Positions 51,051 to 59,291 of a DNA stretch of 64,000 nt are shown piece by piece (within the stretch, counting starts at the first letter, position 1; each line of letters starts with the position of its first letter). This DNA comes from GMQP-bins7 sp963776565 (GTDB lineage Bacteria; Actinomycetota; Thermoleophilia; Gaiellales; Gaiellaceae): the NCBI GenBank assembly GCA_963776565.1, contig CAVZNF010000005.1:310001-374000 (forward strand). The letters run 5' to 3'. A model generated the notes under the pieces. That model saw only the letters and a program-made list of their open reading frames with translations, did no database searches and had not been told where the DNA came from. The position numbers and the translations under genes were made by a program.

Positions 51051-52043
51051 CTACGTGCGCAGGTAGAGCTCGAGGCCCGGCGCGATCGCGCGGAGCTCTC
51101 GAAGAGCGCGCGCTTCGAGCTGGCGAACGCGCTCGCGCGTGATCCCGAGGTTCGCCCCCACCTCTTCTAGTGTCCGCGGCCGGACGCCGTCGAGGCCGAA
51201 GCGCTCCACGACCACGCGGCGCTGACGAGGTTGGAGCTTGTCGAGGGCGTCGAGGAGCTCGGACGACCGGGCGCGATCAGCGGTCTCCACTTCCGGTTGC
51301 TGCGCGCTCGTGTCCGGAATGAGGTCGGCGACGCTGGAATCACCGTCTCCGATCGGTGTCTCGAGGCTGACCGGGTCGAGAATGAGCTCGAGGAGCTCCT
51401 GGACACGCTCCGGCGTGATGTCGATCTCGGCGGCGATCTCCTCGAGCGACGGGTCGCGATTGAGCTTCTGTCCGAGCAGGCGCCGCGTCTTCGTGACTTT
51501 GCGAACCTGGTCCGCGACGTGAACCGGGAGGCGGATCGTCCGGCCTTGCTCGGCGAGCGCACGCGAGATGGCCTGCTTGATCCACCAGGTCGCGTACGTC
51601 GACAGCTTGAAGCCCATCGTGTAGTCGAACTTCTCGACTGCGCGGATGAGCCCGAGGTTGCCCTCCTGGATGAGATCGAGCAGCGGCACGTCCGCGCGCG
51701 TGTAGTTGCGCGTGATCGACATGACGAGCCTCAGATTGCACTCGATGAGCTTGCGCTTCGCCGCCTCGTCGCCGGCGTCCTTGCGACGCGCGAGCTCCCG
51801 CTCCTGCGCGGGCGTCAGCAACCTGCCGTCGCCGATCTGCCGGACGTAGAGCTTCAGGGGGTCGTCGGCGGTCGGCCCGGCGAGACCCGGAAGCTCCCGC
51901 GTTGTCGCCGGCTCGTCCGCAACGGGGTTCGGCTCTTCGTCCGTCGGATCGAAGAGATGCTCGGCGGCATAGCCTTCCACGGCGGATGTATCGGCCGAGC
52001 AGTTGCCCCACTTGAGGGATGACAGCTCCCGCGAGGGATCCAC
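51051..52043 (-). CDS. RNA polymerase sigma-70 factor, second RpoD-like copy
   Basis: 330 residues. Region 1.2 DDPLKLYVRQIGDGRLLTPAQERELARRKDAGDE; region 2 RKLIECNLRLVMSITRNYTRADVPLLDLIQEGNLGLIRAVEKFDYTMGFKLSTYATWWIKQAISRAL; region 3 VADQVRKVTKTRRLLGQKLNRDPSLEEIAAEIDI; region 4 KLQPRQRRVVVERFGLDG and LGITRERVRQLEARALREL. The N-terminal 50 residues are acidic and unlike region 1.1. It differs from its convergent neighbour throughout, so they are old paralogues, not a recent copy. Confidence 0.92.
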   Translation of the reverse strand: MDPSRELSSLKWGNCSADTSAVEGYAAEHLFDPTDEEPNPVADEPATTRELPGLAGPTADDPLKLYVRQIGDGRLLTPAQERELARRKDAGDEAAKRKLIECNLRLVMSITRNYTRADVPLLDLIQEGNLGLIRAVEKFDYTMGFKLSTYATWWIKQAISRALAEQGRTIRLPVHVADQVRKVTKTRRLLGQKLNRDPSLEEIAAEIDITPERVQELLELILDPVSLETPIGDGDSSVADLIPDTSAQQPEVETADRARSSELLDALDKLQPRQRRVVVERFGLDGVRPRTLEEVGANLGITRERVRQLEARALRELRAIAPGLELYLRT

Positions 52044-52192
52044 GCCTGCGGGGAGAAGCCGATCCGTGCAACACGGCGTTCACAAACACCATCCTCACAC
52101 CCGTCGTCTACGTTGGAGATGTCGTCCGATTCGCAGAGACACAATGAGTCGGCATCACCCAGAAGCCTGACCCCAGACCAAGGTTCCAGTTC

Positions 52193-52993
52193 ATGTGCGG
52201 CATAGCCGGATTCAGCATCAGTCCTGACTCGTCCGTCGACCGGACGCTCGCGGCCCAGGCGCTTCTCGCCGGGATCGCGGAGCGCGGCGCGGACGCCGTT
52301 GGCTACGCCCACCGCGAGAATGCGGCCGATGTACTCGTGACGAAGCTCCGCGGGGGTGCGAGCGCTCTGCTCGACGAGCTCCACGTCCCGCCGGAGGCGA
52401 GCGCCGCGCTCATCCATGTCCGGGACTTCACCAAGGGCCACCCCGAGATCGCAGCGAACAACCACCCGATCAGGCACGGCAGCGTCGTGGGCATCCACAA
52501 CGGCATCATCGAGAACGACGACGAGCTCCTGGCCCGCTACGGCATCGAGCGAGCCGAGCCCCTGATGACCGTCGACTCGGAGGCGATCTTCGCGCTGATG
52601 GAGCAGCGCCGTCACGACGCGCGGGCGCTATCCGAGATGCGCGGCGCGATGGCAGCCGCGTGGCTCGACGAACGCGACGACGCCACCCTGTACGTCGCGC
52701 GCGGTCGTCTTCGGCCGCTGTGGCTCGGCCAGACCTCCGACGGCGTCTACTTCGCTTCCACGCGCCGCGCACTCGCCATAGCGGCCGCTGCGCTGAAGTC
52801 GCGCCTCGACGTCCACGAGCTGCACGAGGGACGTTTGCTGCACGTCGTCGACGGGCGCGTCGTCAGGCGGAGGCGCTTCCGGCCTGATCGCCGGTATCGC
52901 GAGTCCGGCTACCTCCCGCCCGTCCGTGCTCCACGCGAGGCTGTGTCGTGCCTCGAGCGCCTCGCGGCGCTCGCCTCAATCAGCCCCGCCTAG
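52193..52993 (+). CDS. Stand-alone class II (Ntn) glutamine amidotransferase-domain protein
   Basis: 266 residues with the Ntn nucleophile at Cys2 after Met removal (CGIAGFSIS), then LLAGIAERGADAVGYAH, IHVRDFTKGHPEIAANNHPI (His-Arg pair), GIHNGIIENDDELL (Asn-Gly oxyanion motif), VDSEAIFALME and GAMAAAWLDE. These match the glutaminase half of GlmS/PurF/AsnB, but no synthase domain follows. The C-terminal 60 residues are basic. It may donate ammonia to a separate partner or be a glutaminase-like hydrolase. Partner unknown. Confidence 0.85.
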   Translation: MCGIAGFSISPDSSVDRTLAAQALLAGIAERGADAVGYAHRENAADVLVTKLRGGASALLDELHVPPEASAALIHVRDFTKGHPEIAANNHPIRHGSVVGIHNGIIENDDELLARYGIERAEPLMTVDSEAIFALMEQRRHDARALSEMRGAMAAAWLDERDDATLYVARGRLRPLWLGQTSDGVYFASTRRALAIAAAALKSRLDVHELHEGRLLHVVDGRVVRRRRFRPDRRYRESGYLPPVRAPREAVSCLERLAALASISPA

Positions 52994-53671
52994 CGTTCCA
53001 TCCGGGCGGACCTCGACACCGTCCTCGAGGAGCCGGCCGCGCACGAGGTACTGGAACGCCGTCCAGGCGCCGCGCGGGACATCCAGCAGTCGGTAGACCT
53101 GCCACTCGGACAGAAGCGCCGGATCCGAGCGTCGTGCCTCCGCCCAGTCGGCCATCTTCGGCAAACGGCCCAGCGCGAGCGCGAGGGTCGCGCCTTGCGT
53201 CACTGCCCGCTCGAGACGCTCTTCGCCCTGGAGCACCTCGAACCCGGCCTCGCGGAGTGCGTTCCCGAGAGAGCCGAACGTATGCGCATACAGCGAGGCG
53301 GACGGGAGCGAACGCCGGCGCGCAGCGAGGTCACGCGCGGTCGGTGTTCTCCCAAGCTCTTCGCCGAGCCCTCGGAGCTGCTCGAGAAGCTCGTCGCGCG
53401 TGAGGAACCTCCGCGGGAAGAGCCCCGCGGCACGCTTTGCCGCGTTCCACGTGCCGAAGTGCTCGATGACCGTCTGCGGATGTACCCGCGCCTCGGGATC
53501 CTGTGCGAACTCGCGCATGGTCGGGGACCTCCCCGCCCGCTCGGCGGCCGCGCGAAGCTCGCCAAGGATCTCCTCGTCGGAGTAGCGACGGCGCATGCCC
53601 GCGCGAAAGGCGGCAAGCTCTGCCTCGTCGATGCGCACGGGCGCACGCTTGTGTGAGCGCGGACGCGCCAT
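52976..53671 (-). CDS. Protein with homing-endonuclease-associated (HNH) repeats, no nuclease core
   Basis: 231 residues. At least two repeats of the HNH-associated DNA-binding type: YSDEEILGELRAAAERAGRSPTMREF ... TVIEHFGTWNAAKRAAGL and LTRDELLEQLRGLGEELGRTPTARDL ... SLYAHTFGSLGNALREAGF. A third, degenerate helical unit follows (LALALGRLPKMADWAEARRSDP). The N-terminus is basic (ARPRSHKRAPVRI). No HNH or other nuclease motif is seen, so it is probably a DNA-binding protein. The 3' end overlaps the convergent amidotransferase by 18 bp. Confidence 0.75.
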   Translation of the reverse strand: MARPRSHKRAPVRIDEAELAAFRAGMRRRYSDEEILGELRAAAERAGRSPTMREFAQDPEARVHPQTVIEHFGTWNAAKRAAGLFPRRFLTRDELLEQLRGLGEELGRTPTARDLAARRRSLPSASLYAHTFGSLGNALREAGFEVLQGEERLERAVTQGATLALALGRLPKMADWAEARRSDPALLSEWQVYRLLDVPRGAWTAFQYLVRGRLLEDGVEVRPDGTLGGAD

Positions 53672-53747
53672 CTCTCTGCAAAGAGCTTAGAGCGTTCTAC
53701 GTAATCTGCAAGTTCTTCAGAGCAGCACTCTCCCCCGCCTCTGCCGC

Positions 53748-53753
53748 TACGCT
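53748..53753 (+). promoter_or_regulatory. -10 element TACGCT of murT-gatD
   Basis: TACGCT 8 nt before ATG 53762; probable leaderless or very short leader transcript. Confidence 0.4.
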
Positions 53754-53761
53754 CGCCGGCG

Positions 53762-55129
53762 ATGGGCCCCCGGCTCGCTCTCGAGACGTCACTGGCACGC
53801 GTTCTCGGCGGCCTCTCGCGGGTTGCGAGACGCGGCGGCGGTACCACGATTCCCGGCAAGGTGCTCTGGAAGCTCGATCCCGCTGCCGTGGATGCTCTCG
53901 CGGCGCGGCTTCCGAGAGGCGTCGCGCTGATGTCGGCGACGAACGGGAAGACGACGACGACCGCGATGGCGGCAGAGATCCTCGGACGCGATCACCGCCT
54001 TGCGTGGAACCGCGCCGGCGCAAATCTCCTATCCGGAATCGCGTCGGCACTTGTCGCCTCGCGCAAGGCGGATCTGGGGCTGTTCGAGGTCGACGAAGGA
54101 GCGCTTCCCGAAGCGGTCGCCCGAACTCAACCGCGGGTGGTCGCGCTCGGCAACCTCTTCCGCGATCAGCTCGATCGCTACGGGGAGCTCGAGATCGTCG
54201 CAGAGCGTTGGCGTGCCGCGGTCGCGGCGATGCCGCCGGAGACGATGTTCGTGGTCAACGCAGACGACGCCGTCGTGGCGGACATCGTGGACGGAAGGCC
54301 AGGCGCCGTTCGCTTCGGGGTCGACGACCCACGACATGGCCGCCCGCAGCTGCAGCACGCGGCCGACTCGAAGTACTGCGTTCGCTGCGGCGCGCCGTAC
54401 GTCTTTGCCGCCGTGTACGTCGGTCACCTGGGCGACTACAGCTGTCCGTCATGCGGCCACCACCGCCCCAAGCTCGACATCGCCGCGCGCGACATCGAGC
54501 TCCGCGGGCTACAGGCGTCGCGGTTCGACCTCGTGACTCCGGACGGTACGACGCGCGTGGAGCTCCGCCTGCCCGGGCTGTACAACGTCTACAACGCGGT
54601 GACAGCCGCCGCGCTCGCGCTCGCGGTGGGAGCATCGCTCGGGGACGTCCGTGCCGGTCTTGAGCGGTTCAGCGCGGCGTTCGGCCGCTTCGAGCGCATC
54701 CCGGCGGGCGGGAAGTCGGTCGTCCTCCTCCTCATCAAGAACCCCGCGGGGGCGAACGAGGTGGTGCGAACGCTCGAAACGGGAGTGCCTCCCGTCCTCA
54801 TCGTCGCGCTCAACGACGCGATCGCCGACGGGCAGGACGTCTCGTGGATCTGGGACGTCGACTTCGAGCCACTTCTCGAGCGCGCCGGACTGGTCATCGT
54901 CTCTGGCGAGCGCGCCGCCGAGCTCGGTCTGCGAATGACCTACGGGGGGCTCGCGAGAGAGCAGCTCGAGATCATTCCGTCGCTCGAGGGCGCCTTGGAT
55001 CGTGGCCTCGGTCTGGTCGAGGCCGGGACCGAGCTCGTCGTCCTCCCCACCTACACCGCAATGCTCGAGCTCCGCGGTGTTCTGACGAAGCGCGGGGCAG
55101 TTCGCCCGTACTGGGAAGCCGGCGCCTGA
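53762..55129 (+). CDS. murT: Lipid II isoglutaminyl synthase, MurT subunit
   Basis: Mur-ligase-fold ATPase that with GatD amidates the alpha-carboxyl of D-Glu in lipid II. 455 residues: ATP loop SATNGKTTTTAMAAEIL (59-72), WNRAGANLLSGIASAL, LGLFEVDEGALPEAV, NLFRDQLDRYGELE, a four-cysteine zinc ribbon typical of MurT (YCVRCG and CPSCGHHRPKLD), LPGLYNVYNAVTAAALAL and the C-terminal DUF1727 domain with ALNDAIADGQDVSWIWDVDFE. Intact. Its stop overlaps the gatD ATG (TGATG). Confidence 0.94.
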   Translation: MGPRLALETSLARVLGGLSRVARRGGGTTIPGKVLWKLDPAAVDALAARLPRGVALMSATNGKTTTTAMAAEILGRDHRLAWNRAGANLLSGIASALVASRKADLGLFEVDEGALPEAVARTQPRVVALGNLFRDQLDRYGELEIVAERWRAAVAAMPPETMFVVNADDAVVADIVDGRPGAVRFGVDDPRHGRPQLQHAADSKYCVRCGAPYVFAAVYVGHLGDYSCPSCGHHRPKLDIAARDIELRGLQASRFDLVTPDGTTRVELRLPGLYNVYNAVTAAALALAVGASLGDVRAGLERFSAAFGRFERIPAGGKSVVLLLIKNPAGANEVVRTLETGVPPVLIVALNDAIADGQDVSWIWDVDFEPLLERAGLVIVSGERAAELGLRMTYGGLAREQLEIIPSLEGALDRGLGLVEAGTELVVLPTYTAMLELRGVLTKRGAVRPYWEAGA

Positions 55130-55883
55130 TGCGGATTCGCCTCGGCCACCTGTACCCCGACTACCTGAACATCTACGCGGACCGCGGCAACATCGCGGTC
55201 TTCACGCGTCGTGCGGAGCTGCGTGGCCACGAGCTCGGCCGTTCGGGCGATCGGGATCGACGACGAGCTCGACCCGAGCTGCGCACGACCTGCTGTACAT
55301 CGGTGGAGGCCAGGATCGCGAGCAGGCGCTCGTCGCACCGGATCTCGCTCGCAAGGGCGAGGCGCTTCGAGCAGCGCACGCGCGCGGCGTCGCGATGCTC
55401 GCAGTGTGCGGCGGGTACCAGCTCCTCGGTCGCGGCTATCGCGGCAGGGACGGCTCGTTCATGCCAGGCGCCGGCCTCTTCGCGCACGAGACCGTTGCAG
55501 GCGAGACGCGCATGATCGGCGACGTGCTCCTCGAGTGCGAGCTCGACTCCGGTGAACGTCACCTACTCGCGGGCTTCGAGAACCACGCAGGCCGTACGAT
55601 GCTCGACGCCGATGCCGCGCCGCTCGGGCGCGTCGTGCACGGCTACGGGAACGACGGGGTGTCGGGCTTCGAAGGATGCCGTCTCGGCAACGCGCTCGGG
55701 ACCTACCTGCACGGTCCGCTCCTCCCCCGCAATCCGTGGCTCGCCGACTGGCTGCTCTCGCGGGCGCTGGGCCATGCGGGCGCGGGCGAGCAACCTACGC
55801 TCTCACCGCTCCCCGACGAGCTGGAGGCGGAGGCGTTTCGGGTGTCCGCCGCACGGGCGCGGAAGCGAGGGGGAAAGCGCTGA
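55129..55883 (+). CDS. gatD: Lipid II isoglutaminyl synthase, GatD glutaminase subunit (frame change)
   Basis: CobQ-like class I amidotransferase supplying ammonia to MurT. MRIRLGHLYPDYLNIYADRGNIAVFTRRAELRG opens it; after one or two frame changes near 55240-55270 it continues DLLYIGGGQDREQALVAPDL, GVAMLAVCGGYQLLGRGY (nucleophile Cys), LLAGFENHAGRT and GTYLHGPLLPRNPWLADWLL (catalytic His). Tail is basic. Coupled to murT by TGATG. The indels fall in GC-rich text, so the gene is probably intact in the cell. Confidence 0.9.
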
Positions 55884-56426
55884 GAGCGGGATTCTGGAGC
55901 ACCCCATCCCACCACCCGCTGCGATCGTAACGGAAGTGATACGTGGTGATCGAAATGCGCAGCTAATCGGAACCCACATCTCCCCGAGATAGACCGCCGG
56001 ATCGCCGGGTCTCCAGCGTTGCAGAAAGCGCGTGATCGGCGGATGGAGCGTCACCGTCTCGAGCTCCCGGATGAGGAACGCACGATGACCGCGCACCGCG
56101 TCGTCGTGCGATACGACGTCTTCGAGCGAGCCGGTCACGTCGGCCGCGAAGATGACGTGCACCACGTGCTTCTGGATCGCACCACGCTCAGGCGCGATGG
56201 AATCGACAATCGCCACCGGGCCTTCGAGGGGTATCTCGACGCCGTCGGGAAACAGCCCGGTCTCTTCCCACAGCTCGCGTCGAAGCGCGCGAACGAGACT
56301 CTCCCCCGCTTTCACTCCTCCGCCGGGGAGAAGCCATACGGCGCTTCCAGCCTTGTCGTGGCGAGCAAGCAGAATCCGCCCGCGCCAGCGCAGGATCGCG
56401 GAGACACGGATCCTCGGCTCGGGCAC
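55803..56426 (-). CDS. Nudix hydrolase (true 3' end probably near 55963)
   Basis: Contains a full Nudix box GGGVKAGESLVRALRRELWEETGL in the context RVSAILRWRGRILLARHDKAG, with VVHVIFAADVTGSLEDV downstream. The fold ends near RPGDPAVYLGEMW; the open frame then runs on antisense to gatD as low-complexity sequence. A TAG one frame over at 55963-55965 would end a normal 154-residue protein, so an indel is suspected. GTG 56426 is 5 bp after the dut stop. Substrate unknown: a nucleotide-sugar, dNTP or ADP-ribose type. Confidence 0.85.
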   Translation of the reverse strand: MPEPRIRVSAILRWRGRILLARHDKAGSAVWLLPGGGVKAGESLVRALRRELWEETGLFPDGVEIPLEGPVAIVDSIAPERGAIQKHVVHVIFAADVTGSLEDVVSHDDAVRGHRAFLIRELETVTLHPPITRFLQRWRPGDPAVYLGEMWVPISCAFRSPRITSVTIAAGGGMGCSRIPLSALSPSLPRPCGGHPKRLRLQLVGER

Positions 56427-56431
56427 CGGCG

Positions 56432-56867
56432 TCAGCTCGAAGACGACCCGAAGCCGCGGCCGCCGCGCTCACTTGCAGCGAGCTCCTCGACTTCGACGAG
56501 GCGAACGGACGCGACCGGTGCGATGACGAGCTGTGCGACGCGCATCCCCGGCTCGACGACGAACGCGAATCTCGCGATCCGTGTTGATCAACACGACGCG
56601 GATCTCTCCCCGATAGCCCGAGTCGATGAGCCCGGGCGAGTTGACGACCCCGATCCCATGCCGCGCGGCGAGGCCGGAGCGCGGCTGGACGAAGCCCGCG
56701 TATCCCTCCGGAATCTCGACCGCCAACCCCGTGGCGATCACTGCCCGGGCACCGGGCTCGAGCACTGAACGCTCGCACGCGGCCAGGTCGAGCCCGGCGT
56801 CACCGTCATAGGCTTGGCACGGCACGTGCGCGTCGGGTCGTAGGCGGCGAATCGCGACGTCGATCAC
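56432..56867 (-). CDS. dut: dUTP diphosphatase (one frame change)
   Basis: Trimeric dUTPase keeping uracil out of DNA and giving dUMP for dTMP synthesis. About 145 residues with all five motifs across the frame change: motif 1 AYDGDAGLDLAA, motif 2 VQPRSGLAARHG, motif 3 GVVNSPGLIDSGYRGEIRVVLINTD, motif 4 GMRVAQLVIAPV and motif 5 ERGGRGFGSS. The frame changes near 56570. GTG 56867 overlaps the hflX stop (GTGA), so hflX-dut-nudix form a minus-strand operon. Confidence 0.92.
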
Positions 56868-58174
56868 CTGACGGATGCCTCCTCCAGGTCGTGCGCACCC
56901 GCGACGAGGTAGCGCGCGAACCGAGAAGCTTCGGCGCGTGGGAGCCTCGCGCGAATGTGAACGCCCTCGGCCGTGTCGCGCCGCTCCGCGATCGGCGCGC
57001 CGAGGTCGTAGAGCGCTGCGAGGGTCTTCCCGTCGGAGTACGGGACGAGGAGCCGGACGTCCTCGAAGCGATCGGAGAAGAGATCGGCGATCCTCGCCTT
57101 GAGAGCACCGAGCCCCTCTCCGGTGTCGGCCGACACGAGGAGAGACCGTGGATATGCCTGCTCTACACGCCGCCGGGCCAACGGGTCGAGCGCATCGATC
57201 TTGTTCAGGACGAGCTCGATCGGGATGTCGTCAGCTCCGATCTCGGTCAGCACTGCACGCACTGCAGCGATGGTCTCGGTCAGCCGGTCATCGGGGAGAG
57301 AGGCATCCGCGACATGGAGGACGAGATCGGCGACGAGTGTCTCCTCGAGCGTGGCGGCGAAGCCCTCGACGAGCTGCGTCGGCAGACGGCGGATGAATCC
57401 GACCGTGTCCGTCACGAGGTAGCGCTTGCCGTCGTGCTCGTACGCGCGCGTCGTCGGGTCGAGCGTCTCGAAGAGGCGATCGTCGACCGAGGCGTGTGCT
57501 CCGGTGAGCGCGTTCAAGAGCGTCGACTTCCCGACGTTCGTGTACCCCGCGAGCGCGATTGTCGGGACACTCGTGCGCCGGCGCTCCTTCCGACGAGTCG
57601 CGCGCTGCCCCGCGAGCCCACGAAGACGCTTCTTCAGCAGCGAAACCCGCGTCCGTGCGAGGCGGCGGTCCGTCTCAAGCTGGCTTTCGCCCGGACCGCG
57701 GGTCCCGACGCCGCCGCCGAGGCGCTCGAGGTGGTGCCACATCCCCCGCATCCGCGGAAGGTTGTACTCGAGCTGCGCCAGCTCGACCTGGAGCTTCCCC
57801 TCCGAGCTCCGAGCGTGCTGCGCAAAAATGTCGAGGATCAGCTGGGTGCGGTCGACGACCCGCGTCTTCAGTGCATCTTCGAGCGTTCGCTGCTGTGTGG
57901 GGCTGAGCTCGTCGTCGACGAGGAGCACCTCGCCAGCCGCGTCCGCGAAGGACTGCTTGAGCTCCGTCAGCTTTCCCTTGCCCACGAAGGTTCGTATGTC
58001 CGGACGTGCCCGATGTTGGACGAGCTCCCCGCTCGCCGCGACACCGGCGGTGCGCGCCAGCTCCTCCAGCTCCCCGAGCTCGAGGTCGCCGTCAGAGCCC
58101 TTGGGATAGACGCCGACGAGAAATCCGCGCTCCGGCTCCGCCCCAGGTGCGGGATCGGGCTGGCGCGGAGTCAC
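56864..58174 (-). CDS. hflX: GTPase HflX
   Basis: Ribosome-splitting GTPase of stress recovery. 436 residues: an N-terminal glycine-rich nucleotide-binding-like domain (GVYPKGSDGDLELGELEELARTAG, TFVGKGKLTELK, LSPTQQRTLEDALKTRVVDRTQLILDIFAQHA), a coiled linker, LERLGGGVGTRGPGESQLE, then the G domain with GYTNVGKSTLLNAL (G1), DTVGFIRRLP (G3), NKID (G4) and SADTGEG (G5). GTG 58174 is fixed by CATAAT with a 6-nt spacer. The frame upstream of this GTG is open but has no conserved content. Confidence 0.95.
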   Translation of the reverse strand: MTPRQPDPAPGAEPERGFLVGVYPKGSDGDLELGELEELARTAGVAASGELVQHRARPDIRTFVGKGKLTELKQSFADAAGEVLLVDDELSPTQQRTLEDALKTRVVDRTQLILDIFAQHARSSEGKLQVELAQLEYNLPRMRGMWHHLERLGGGVGTRGPGESQLETDRRLARTRVSLLKKRLRGLAGQRATRRKERRRTSVPTIALAGYTNVGKSTLLNALTGAHASVDDRLFETLDPTTRAYEHDGKRYLVTDTVGFIRRLPTQLVEGFAATLEETLVADLVLHVADASLPDDRLTETIAAVRAVLTEIGADDIPIELVLNKIDALDPLARRRVEQAYPRSLLVSADTGEGLGALKARIADLFSDRFEDVRLLVPYSDGKTLAALYDLGAPIAERRDTAEGVHIRARLPRAEASRFARYLVAGAHDLEEASVR

Positions 58175-58180
58175 CGCCGG

Positions 58181-58186
58181 ATTATG
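58181..58186 (-). promoter_or_regulatory. -10 element CATAAT of hflX, leaderless
   Basis: The minus strand reads CATAAT exactly 6 nt before GTG 58174. Confidence 0.5.
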
Positions 58187-58192
58187 CCGCTG

Positions 58193-58198
58193 TACGCT
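58193..58198 (+). promoter_or_regulatory. -10 element TACGCT of dapE-dapD, leaderless
   Basis: TACGCT exactly 6 nt before GTG 58205. It favours this GTG over the in-frame ATG at 58184, which would lie inside the hflX -10. Confidence 0.5.
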
Positions 58199-58204
58199 CC
58201 CGCG

Positions 58205-59291
58205 GTGACCGCGCTCGCCGACCGCCTCGCCGCGCGGACGCTCGAGCTCGTCGACATTCCTTCCGAGAGCGGAACCGAGGCTGCGATCCGCGAGCACGTG
58301 CTCGGCCTCGTGCCAGCCGGCTGGACACCCGAATACGCCGGGGACGAGGCGTTCTTCTTCGTGTCGCCCAGGCGAGCCGGATATCCCCTCGTCGTTCTGG
58401 CCGCGCACTACGACACGGTCCCTGCACAGGGCAACATTCCCGGCCGAATCGGCGACGGTGCGGTGCACGGCCTCGGCGCGAGTGACATGAAGGGCGGCCT
58501 CGCGGTAGCCATCGAGCTCGCGCGCGACGTCGACCTCGAGAGCGCGACCTGCGACCTCGCGCTTCTGCTCTTCGGGCGTGAGGAGCTCCCCGCCGAGCAC
58601 AACCCGCTTCCAGCGTTGTTCGACGCCTCGACCGCCGTCCACGATACGACGCTCGCCGTCGTTCTCGAGCCGACCGATCTGGAAATCCAGTCAGGGTGCC
58701 TCGGCAACGTCGTCGCGCGCCTCACGTTCCACGGAACGAGCGGCCACTCCGCGCGGCCCTGGCTCGCCGATAGCGCGCTCGAGCACGCCGTGCACGGGCT
58801 CGGTCCGCTGTTCGAGCTCGAGCCGAGGGTGGCGGTCGTCGAAGGCCTCGAGTTCCGCGAGGTGCTGTCGGTGACGAGGCTCCAAGCCGGGATCGCCGAC
58901 AACGTCATCCCCGGCGAGGCGACCGCAACCGTGAACCTCAGGTATCCGCCCGATCGCACGCGCAGCCGAGGCCGAGACGTTCCTCGCCACGCTCGTTCCC
59001 GACGGCGCGACGCTCGAGGTCGTCAGCAACGCCGCTCCCGGCCGGGTCGTTGCCGATTCACCTGCTGTGCGGGCGCTGCAGGCAGCCGGGGCGCGCGCCA
59101 TACAGCCGAAGCAGGCGTGGACGAACGTCGCCGACTTCACACAGCGGAATCTCGACGCGGTCAACTTCGGCCCGGGTCACACGGCGCTCGCGCATCACCC
59201 CGACGAGCACGTCTCGATCGCGTCGCTCGTCACGGCCTACGAAGTGCTCACTCGGTTCGTCACGAGCCCGATCGGAGAAGATGCCGCCTGA
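58205..59291 (+). CDS. dapE: M20 family succinyl-diaminopimelate desuccinylase (one frame change)
   Basis: Zinc metallohydrolase giving LL-diaminopimelate from its N-succinyl form. About 362 residues: LVDIPSESGTEAAIREHVL, VVLAAHYDTVPAQGN (first His/Asp), LGASDMKGGLAVAIEL (bridging Asp), LLFGREELPAEHNPL (Glu pair), FHGTSGHSARPWLADSALEHAV (dimerisation-domain His) and PGHTALAHHPDEHVSI (last His). The frame changes near 58962 at GATCGCACGCGC. Its stop overlaps the dapD ATG (TGATG); this pairing supports DapE over other M20 peptidases. Confidence 0.92.
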
